Assembly (NCBI GenBank): GCA_045649505.1
Contig: JAZRQA010000076.1
Span: forward strand, 1 to 16,305
Source: SIG587 sp045649505
GTDB lineage: Bacteria > Bacillota > Clostridia > Oscillospirales > Acutalibacteraceae
Direction: 5' to 3'
Length of the DNA: 16,305 nt
The notes beneath the pieces were generated by a model. That model worked only from the letters and a program-made list of their open reading frames with translations. It was not told the DNA's origin and made no database searches. Shown in pieces: positions 12,043 through 16,305 of the stretch. Position numbers and translations under genes: made by a program. How positions within the stretch are numbered: position 1 is the stretch's first letter; each line of letters opens with the position of its first letter.

Positions 12043-13856
12043 TCTTCTTTAAAGTAATTTTTAATATTTTGCGCAAGCGACGTGCTTATTCCATTAACAG
12101 AAGAAAGTTCATCAATGCTTGCATTTTTAATTTTAGAAACAGTTTTAAAATGAGTAATTAGTGTTTTGGCTCTTCCCTTCCCTATACCCTCAATCTTACA
12201 AAGTTCGCTTTCAAGCATATTCTTTTTAAGGCGGTTACGGTTATAAGAAATAGCAAAACGGTGAACCTCATCTTGAATCTTAGTGACCAAGGTGTATACC
12301 TTTTTTGTAGACTTAATTGCTATATCACCGCCGTCACTTGCAATAGCCCGTGTTCTGTGTTTTGAATCCTTTACCATTCCGAAAACAGGAATATCTATAT
12401 TATGTGCTTGAAAAACCGGCAAAACAGCATTTATTTGCCCACGTCCTCCGTCAAGCAATATTAGATCGGGTTTTTGGGCAAAAGCGGCATCATTCGCTTT
12501 TTTTAGTTCATTTAGGCGTCTATCAATAACCTCCGCCATGGAACGATAATCGTCCTGACCCGCAAAACTGTTTATCTTAAACCTTCTGTAGGAAGATTTA
12601 ACGGGTCTACCATTGTGAAAAACTACCATTCCCGCTACATTTTCATAACCTGCAAAGTTCGAAATATCGTACGCTTCAATATATTTGGGCGGAGCTATCC
12701 CAAGAAGCTCGCCAAGCTCGCTGAGCGCTGATGTTTCTCTTCCGCTACGTTTAATAACCTCTGACAGATTTTGTGCCGCATTAGTTCTGCACATATCAAT
12801 AAGCTTTAATTGCTCACCGATTTTAGGAACAACAATATTAACTTTTCTTCCTATTTTTTTACTTAACCACTCTTCAAGAATTGTCTTGTCTTCAACCTCA
12901 CAGTCCAAAACTACTCTTGGCGGTATATCAAAATTTTCATTATAGTGTCTTTGTAGAAATTCATAATATAGTTCACTGCGAAAATTTAAGTTTTCATCTA
13001 TAATATAATGCTGTTGATCACTCAAATGACCATTTCGAAACTTTAAAATTTGAATACAAATTTTTTCATCTGCGCCTGCGCTTGCAATAATATCCTGTGT
13101 TTCATAGGTATCCGTGATTACCTTCTGACGTTCTCGTACCTTTTTAATTGAAACAATGCGGTCTCTAAGCTTTGCGGCATATTCAAAATCAAGGCTTTGT
13201 GCCGCTATTTCCATCTTTTTTTGCAAATTTTCAATTTCATCATCGGCAATTGAGCCTTTTTTAATAAAGCTTACAGCGCTATCAAGTGTTTCAAGATATT
13301 TATTAAGCGGAACATTCCCTTTGCAAGGTGCTTCGCATAACCCTATATGATAATTAAGGCAAGGCTTTGAGCGTTTATCAAATGAACGATTGCAGGTGGG
13401 AAGTTTAAATATTTTACATGCTTCATCCACTGTTTGTTTTACAATAGAACCCGAATTATAAGGTCCGATATACTCACCGTTATCATTTATCTGCTTTGCT
13501 GTTATAATTTTTTTCCATTTTTCATCGGTTACCTTAATATAATGATAACCTTTATCATCTTTAAGCAAAATATTATACTTAGGTTGATTTTGTTTAATAA
13601 GCGAATTTTCAAGAAGAAAAGCTTCAAACTCGGTATCACATAAAACGAAATCAAAATGATCAATATTATCAACCATTTTTTTAACCTTAGCGGTATGATT
13701 TGTCCCGCTTCCAAAATACTGGGTAACTCTGTTTTTTAGTGATTTTGCTTTTCCGATATATATAATATCATCATTACTGTTTTTCATAATATATACACCG
13801 GGGGTTGATGGCAAAGAATTAGCGCGCTCTTTCAATTTTTTTAGATTATTGTTCAA
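12039..13856 (-). CDS. uvrC: UvrABC excinuclease subunit C
   Basis: A 605-residue nucleotide-excision repair nuclease that makes both cuts around a lesion bound by UvrB. The order of domains is complete. A GIY-YIG nuclease lies at about 14-95 (PGVYIMK, then IIYIGKAKSLKNRV). A Cys patch follows (KLPTCNRSFDKRSKPCLNYHIGLCEAPC, given in parts: LPTCNRSF, PCLNYHIGLCEAPC). The UVR motif for UvrB contact is at about 205-240 (LDFEYAAKLRDRI). The RNase H-like nuclease is at about 385-540 (EAYDISNFAGYENVAGMVVF and LILLDGGRGQINAV). Helix-hairpin-helix motifs close the protein (CKIEGIGKGRAKTL, SVNGISTSLAQNI). The start is a TTG at 13856 with AGGAGG 7 bases upstream. It is transcribed alone from a promoter divergent from the lipoprotein gene. 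Confidence 0.97.
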   Translation of the reverse strand: MNNNLKKLKERANSLPSTPGVYIMKNSNDDIIYIGKAKSLKNRVTQYFGSGTNHTAKVKKMVDNIDHFDFVLCDTEFEAFLLENSLIKQNQPKYNILLKDDKGYHYIKVTDEKWKKIITAKQINDNGEYIGPYNSGSIVKQTVDEACKIFKLPTCNRSFDKRSKPCLNYHIGLCEAPCKGNVPLNKYLETLDSAVSFIKKGSIADDEIENLQKKMEIAAQSLDFEYAAKLRDRIVSIKKVRERQKVITDTYETQDIIASAGADEKICIQILKFRNGHLSDQQHYIIDENLNFRSELYYEFLQRHYNENFDIPPRVVLDCEVEDKTILEEWLSKKIGRKVNIVVPKIGEQLKLIDMCRTNAAQNLSEVIKRSGRETSALSELGELLGIAPPKYIEAYDISNFAGYENVAGMVVFHNGRPVKSSYRRFKINSFAGQDDYRSMAEVIDRRLNELKKANDAAFAQKPDLILLDGGRGQINAVLPVFQAHNIDIPVFGMVKDSKHRTRAIASDGGDIAIKSTKKVYTLVTKIQDEVHRFAISYNRNRLKKNMLESELCKIEGIGKGRAKTLITHFKTVSKIKNASIDELSSVNGISTSLAQNIKNYFKED

Positions 13857-13888
13857 TTGCCTACCTCCTATGTATAAAATATATTATA

Positions 13889-13917
13889 ATTTTACAATGT
13901 ATTTTTTGTTTTTTCAA
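13889..13917 (-). promoter_or_regulatory. Sigma-A-type promoter of uvrC
   Basis: On the - strand TTGAAA (13912-13917) and TAAAAT (13889-13894) are 17 bases apart. The transcript would start near 13882, about 25 bases before the TTG start codon. A second TATAAT-like box slightly downstream has no matching -35. No LexA-type operator that I recognise overlaps it. Confidence 0.55.
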
Positions 13918-13920
13918 GGC

Positions 13921-13949
13921 TTGATTTTTATTTATGTATGTTTTATTAT
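13921..13949 (+). promoter_or_regulatory. Sigma-A-type promoter of the lipoprotein gene
   Basis: TTGATT (13921-13926) and TATTAT (13944-13949) are 17 bases apart. The transcript would start near 13956, just at the ribosome site, giving a very short leader before the TTG codon at 13971. It is divergent from, and a few bases away from, the uvrC promoter. Confidence 0.5.
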
Positions 13950-13970
13950 CTATTAAAGAGGGTGATTTAT

Positions 13971-14297
13971 TTGAAAAAGGTAGTTGCTATAACAATAATT
14001 TTTCTTGTTTTTCTTTGCGGATGTGGAACAAACTCAGATACAGTTTCCACTCAAAGTAAAGACACCGTTAGTGTTATTATGCCCGATAACGAAACAGCGT
14101 TAACCGTTAACGGATACTATATACCGCCTGAAAATCAGCAAAATATAAAATATTACGCTAATATAAATACAAAGAAATTTCATTTAGAATCATGCAGATA
14201 CTCAACGAGTAAAAATAAAAACAATATAATGTGCACAACCGACCGTTCAAGACTTTTAAAAGATAACTACATTCCCTGTAAAATATGTAAACCTTAA
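13971..14297 (+). CDS. Small lipoprotein with a C-terminal His/Cys zinc-ligand motif
   Basis: A 108-residue secreted lipoprotein. The start is a TTG at 13971 after GAGGGTG (13958-13964); an in-frame ATG at 13938 lies inside the promoter and lacks a ribosome site. KK then a hydrophobic stretch (VVAITIIFLVFL) leads to the lipobox LCGC, with lipidation at Cys18, followed by a Ser/Thr/Asp-rich linker. The C-terminal part (about 62-108) has FHLESCRY, then DRSRLLKDNYIPCKICKP. The spacing FH-x3-C ... R-x2-L-x4-Y-x-PC-x2-C-x-P matches the small metal-binding motif seen at the ends of some secreted nucleases and competence-related proteins, resembling the Ada zinc module. One His and three Cys would bind one zinc. 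There is no catalytic domain. Function unknown; divergence from uvrC does not prove a repair role. Confidence 0.8.
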   Translation: MKKVVAITIIFLVFLCGCGTNSDTVSTQSKDTVSVIMPDNETALTVNGYYIPPENQQNIKYYANINTKKFHLESCRYSTSKNKNNIMCTTDRSRLLKDNYIPCKICKP

Positions 14298-14334
14298 AAC
14301 TCCGCAAAACACATTTGTGTTATGCGGAGTTTTC
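14297..14334. terminator. Bidirectional terminator between the lipoprotein and peptidase genes
   Basis: AAAACTCCGCA (14297-14307) pairs with TGCGGAGTTTT (14324-14334). After one A-A mismatch the stem continues as AACACA/TGTGTT. A and T runs flank it on the two sides, which suits both converging genes, whose stop codons lie at its edges. Confidence 0.85.
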
Positions 14335-15405
14335 TTATAATATAATCAATTCTTTTTTACTTTCGGTTATATTGGTACATCCTGAATTGGTAACAAAAAC
14401 CATATCCTCTATACGTACACCAAATTTATTTTCAAGATAAATTCCGGGTTCCACCGTCATAACCATACCGGCTTTTAGAGGTGTCTCACAGCTTAAATTA
14501 AAACTCGGATTTTCGTGTATTTCAATACCGACACTGTGTCCAAGACCATGACCGAAGCACCCCTCATAGCCAGCATCATATATAATATCACGCGCTATTT
14601 TATCAACGTCCTTGCATACAACACCCGCTTTTACCGACTTAATTGCACACTGCTGTGCCTTTAAAACGGTATTATAAACCCTTCTTTGCTCATCTGTTAC
14701 ATATCCTAAAGCAACAGTTCTTGTCATATCAGAGCGATATGTGTTTACTACGGCACCAAAATCAATTGTTAAAAAATCTCCGTTTTGTAAAGGCTTATCT
14801 GTTGGAACACCGTGCGGAAGTGAAGAATTTTTTCCTGATACAACAATAAAATCAAATGATACACCCTCGCTACCGAGTCGACGCATATAATACTCCATAT
14901 CAAGCATAATATCACGTTCTGTTCTACCCTGTTTAATATTATTAAGGATATAGGAAAAAGTTTTATCTGTTATTGACTGCGCTTTTTTTATAAAATTAAG
15001 CTCCTGCTCATCTTTAACACTTCGCATATCCTCGATTAAATTAACAAACTTAGCATCGGTAGAAATAAAAATATTTTCTAATGCTTTTTTCATAATATTA
15101 AACTGTTTGATATTTACATAATTTGTTTCAACAAAAAGAGATTTAATATTATGATGCTTTAAAAGTTCACATACTTGTTCGTCATATTTTGACAAAAGAA
15201 TAACCTTGCTATAATTAAGCGTTGCCTTTGCTTTTTCATAATATCTGAAATCTATAAGAAAATATGACTTTTCTTTTGTTATTAAAAGAGTGCCTGCACT
15301 CGAAGAAAAACCTGTTAAATAAAATCTGTTAGGTTCACTTAAAATCAACAATGCCTCAGCGTTTTCTAGGTTTTGCATTATTTTTTCAATTCTTTTTTTA
15401 ATCAT
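14335..15405 (-). CDS. M24-family Xaa-Pro aminopeptidase
   Basis: A 356-residue cytoplasmic metallopeptidase that removes an N-terminal residue preceding proline (PepP/PepQ/YqhT-like; B. subtilis YqhT is of similar length). I start at the ATG at 15405, 5 bases after GGAGG; an in-frame TTG at 15417 would include the ribosome site. Residues 1-125 are the creatinase N-terminal domain (NRFYLTGFSSSAGTLL). The catalytic pita-bread domain follows, with His198 (LPHGVP) and five metal ligands: Asp215 (TIDFGA), Asp226 (YRSDMTRT), His290 (GHGLGHSVG), Glu319 (TVEPGIYL) and Glu333 (RIEDMV). All are present, so the enzyme should be active with two Mn or Co ions. Substrate (dipeptide or longer) is not decided by sequence. 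It lies downstream of xerD, separated by a terminator. Confidence 0.93.
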   Translation of the reverse strand: MIKKRIEKIMQNLENAEALLILSEPNRFYLTGFSSSAGTLLITKEKSYFLIDFRYYEKAKATLNYSKVILLSKYDEQVCELLKHHNIKSLFVETNYVNIKQFNIMKKALENIFISTDAKFVNLIEDMRSVKDEQELNFIKKAQSITDKTFSYILNNIKQGRTERDIMLDMEYYMRRLGSEGVSFDFIVVSGKNSSLPHGVPTDKPLQNGDFLTIDFGAVVNTYRSDMTRTVALGYVTDEQRRVYNTVLKAQQCAIKSVKAGVVCKDVDKIARDIIYDAGYEGCFGHGLGHSVGIEIHENPSFNLSCETPLKAGMVMTVEPGIYLENKFGVRIEDMVFVTNSGCTNITESKKELIIL

Positions 15406-15423
15406 ATAAACCTCCAAAATTAA

Positions 15424-15455
15424 AAAAACTCCGTCAAAACATTAACAGAGTTTTT
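15424..15455 (-). terminator. Terminator of xerD
   Basis: In - strand RNA the bases 15442-15455 pair with 15424-15437 over 14 pairs around a 4-base loop, with two U-G wobbles that exist only in that strand, followed by a run of T. The xerD stop codon overlaps its first bases. Some read-through into the peptidase gene is possible, since the gap is only 48 bases. Confidence 0.7.
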
Positions 15456-16305
15456 ATCTCGCCAAGGGATGAAAACGCTTATATGCCTGCGCGTATTTTT
15501 GTTTCATAAGCTGAGCGTATATTTGGGTTGAGGAAATGTCAGAATGGCCGAGCATTTCCTTTATATCTTTAAGCTGCGCTCCATTTTCAAGCAAATGTGC
15601 AGCAAACGAGTGACGAAGTGTATGCGGAGTAATATCCTTATTAATTTTTGCAAGCTGAGCATAATGCTTTACTATTTTCCAAAATCCCTGACGGGACAAA
15701 GCTCCGCCCGTCATATTGGTGAATAGCCTGTCCTCAGCTGAATTCATAACAACAACAGGTCGTACGTCATTTAAATATTTTGTAAGAACCTTAATTGCTT
15801 CAGGATATATGGGAATAATTCTCTCGTTTTTTCCAGAATGCATATGTAATATACCAATATGTAAATTTACATCTGAAATTTTAAGTTCAATAAGTTCGGA
15901 AACTTTTATACCCGTCGCATACAAAAGCTCAAGCATAGCCTTGTCCCTACATGCTTTATAATCAGTCCCTGAAGGCTGTTCAAGAAGGAGCAATACTTCT
16001 TTGTTAGTGAGTATTTCAGGCAGTTTTTTTGGTGCTGCTTTTTGCTTTAATTTGCTTACTGGATTATCTTTCCCTAAACCATATTTATCTAAAAATTTAT
16101 AATAACATCTAAGCGATGCTGCAGCTCTTGTGAGTGTGGATTCTGAGCGACCCGTTGAACGAAGATGATTAAAATAGTTATTAATGAAATCTGTATTAAC
16201 ATCCGCAAGGTCTTTAAAATTAAAATTTGAACAATAGGCAGAAAATTGAGTAAGATCACGAATATATGACTGCATTGTGTTTGCAGATGAATTTTTTTCA
16301 TTTTT
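15454..16305 (-). CDS. xerD: Site-specific tyrosine recombinase XerD, N-terminus outside the window
   Basis: The frame stays open to the window edge, so 283 residues are visible and probably 10-15 are missing; an internal Met at 16275 is not the real start because KNEKNSSANTMQSYIRDL continues the normal XerD N-terminal pattern. The core-binding domain contains TRAAASLRCYYKFL. The catalytic part has HSGKNERIIPIY (catalytic Lys), TPHTLRHSFAAHLL (His and Arg), MLGHSDISSTQIYAQL (His and nucleophile Tyr). At the place of the first catalytic Arg (usual ATGLRVSEL) the sequence is ATGIKVSEL, a Lys encoded at 15904-15906. XerD acts with XerC at dif to resolve chromosome dimers. Length and the ASSTQIY-type ending favour XerD over a phage integrase. 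Confidence 0.9.
   Translation of the reverse strand, partial: KNEKNSSANTMQSYIRDLTQFSAYCSNFNFKDLADVNTDFINNYFNHLRSTGRSESTLTRAAASLRCYYKFLDKYGLGKDNPVSKLKQKAAPKKLPEILTNKEVLLLLEQPSGTDYKACRDKAMLELLYATGIKVSELIELKISDVNLHIGILHMHSGKNERIIPIYPEAIKVLTKYLNDVRPVVVMNSAEDRLFTNMTGGALSRQGFWKIVKHYAQLAKINKDITPHTLRHSFAAHLLENGAQLKDIKEMLGHSDISSTQIYAQLMKQKYAQAYKRFHPLAR

Noticed and set aside
13434..13643. 69-codon + strand open frame inside uvrC
   Set aside because: It is antisense to a well-conserved uvrC segment and has no ribosome site or recognisable protein features.
1..16305. CRISPR arrays, rRNA or tRNA genes
   Set aside because: No regularly spaced direct repeats and no cloverleaf or rRNA-like stretches were seen by reading; the hairpin array at 10405-10632 has no repeat-spacer pattern.

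Overview
The window reads as chromosome of an anaerobic endospore-forming Clostridia, probably Oscillospiraceae/Ruminococcaceae-like. The evidence is a low-GC background, strong GGAGG-type ribosome sites, and a cluster of sporulation genes (spoIIGA-sigE, spoIVA, a cotJ operon) among housekeeping genes (uvrC, an M24 peptidase, xerD). The family assignment is inference. The left 2.7 kb is visibly richer in G+C and is the end of a prophage.

Layout. 1-2750 (+ strand) is the right end of a siphophage-like prophage: a collagen-like tail fibre (cut by the window edge), a tail-associated protein, a very small protein, a single-TM holin-like protein, an M15 endolysin with a peptidoglycan-binding domain, a two-TM holin and a terminator. 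2755-3418 (- strand) is a cotJA-cotJB-cotJC spore-coat operon with a sigma-E-type promoter. Only the first 37 codons of cotJC remain: homology stops after a Phe-Gly-Gly-Ala motif, exactly where prophage DNA begins. 3536-5101 (-) is sigE and its activating protease gene spoIIGA. 5234-8719 (-) is a three-gene operon: OmpR-type response regulator, histidine kinase, HtrA-type membrane protease. 8909-10387 (+) is spoIVA, with a sigma-E-like promoter. 10388-10972 has no gene but holds a dense array of hairpins, including a three-armed fold, then a sigma-A promoter with a long leader for a stand-alone tyrosine recombinase (10973-12013, +). The rest is uvrC (-), a small zinc-ligand lipoprotein (+), a Xaa-Pro peptidase (-) and xerD (-, 5' end beyond the window).

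How it fits together. Four loci belong to the mother-cell programme: spoIIGA activates pro-sigma-E, and sigma-E would transcribe spoIVA (coat basement layer) and cotJ (inner coat). The main observation is that a prophage sits inside the cotJC reading frame. This is the arrangement of sporulation genes split by excisable phage-like elements, such as sigK/skin and spsM/SPbeta in Bacillus. It predicts that the rest of cotJC and a site-specific recombinase gene lie at the other prophage end, left of this window, and that excision in the mother cell could rebuild cotJC. The window alone cannot show whether excision happens.
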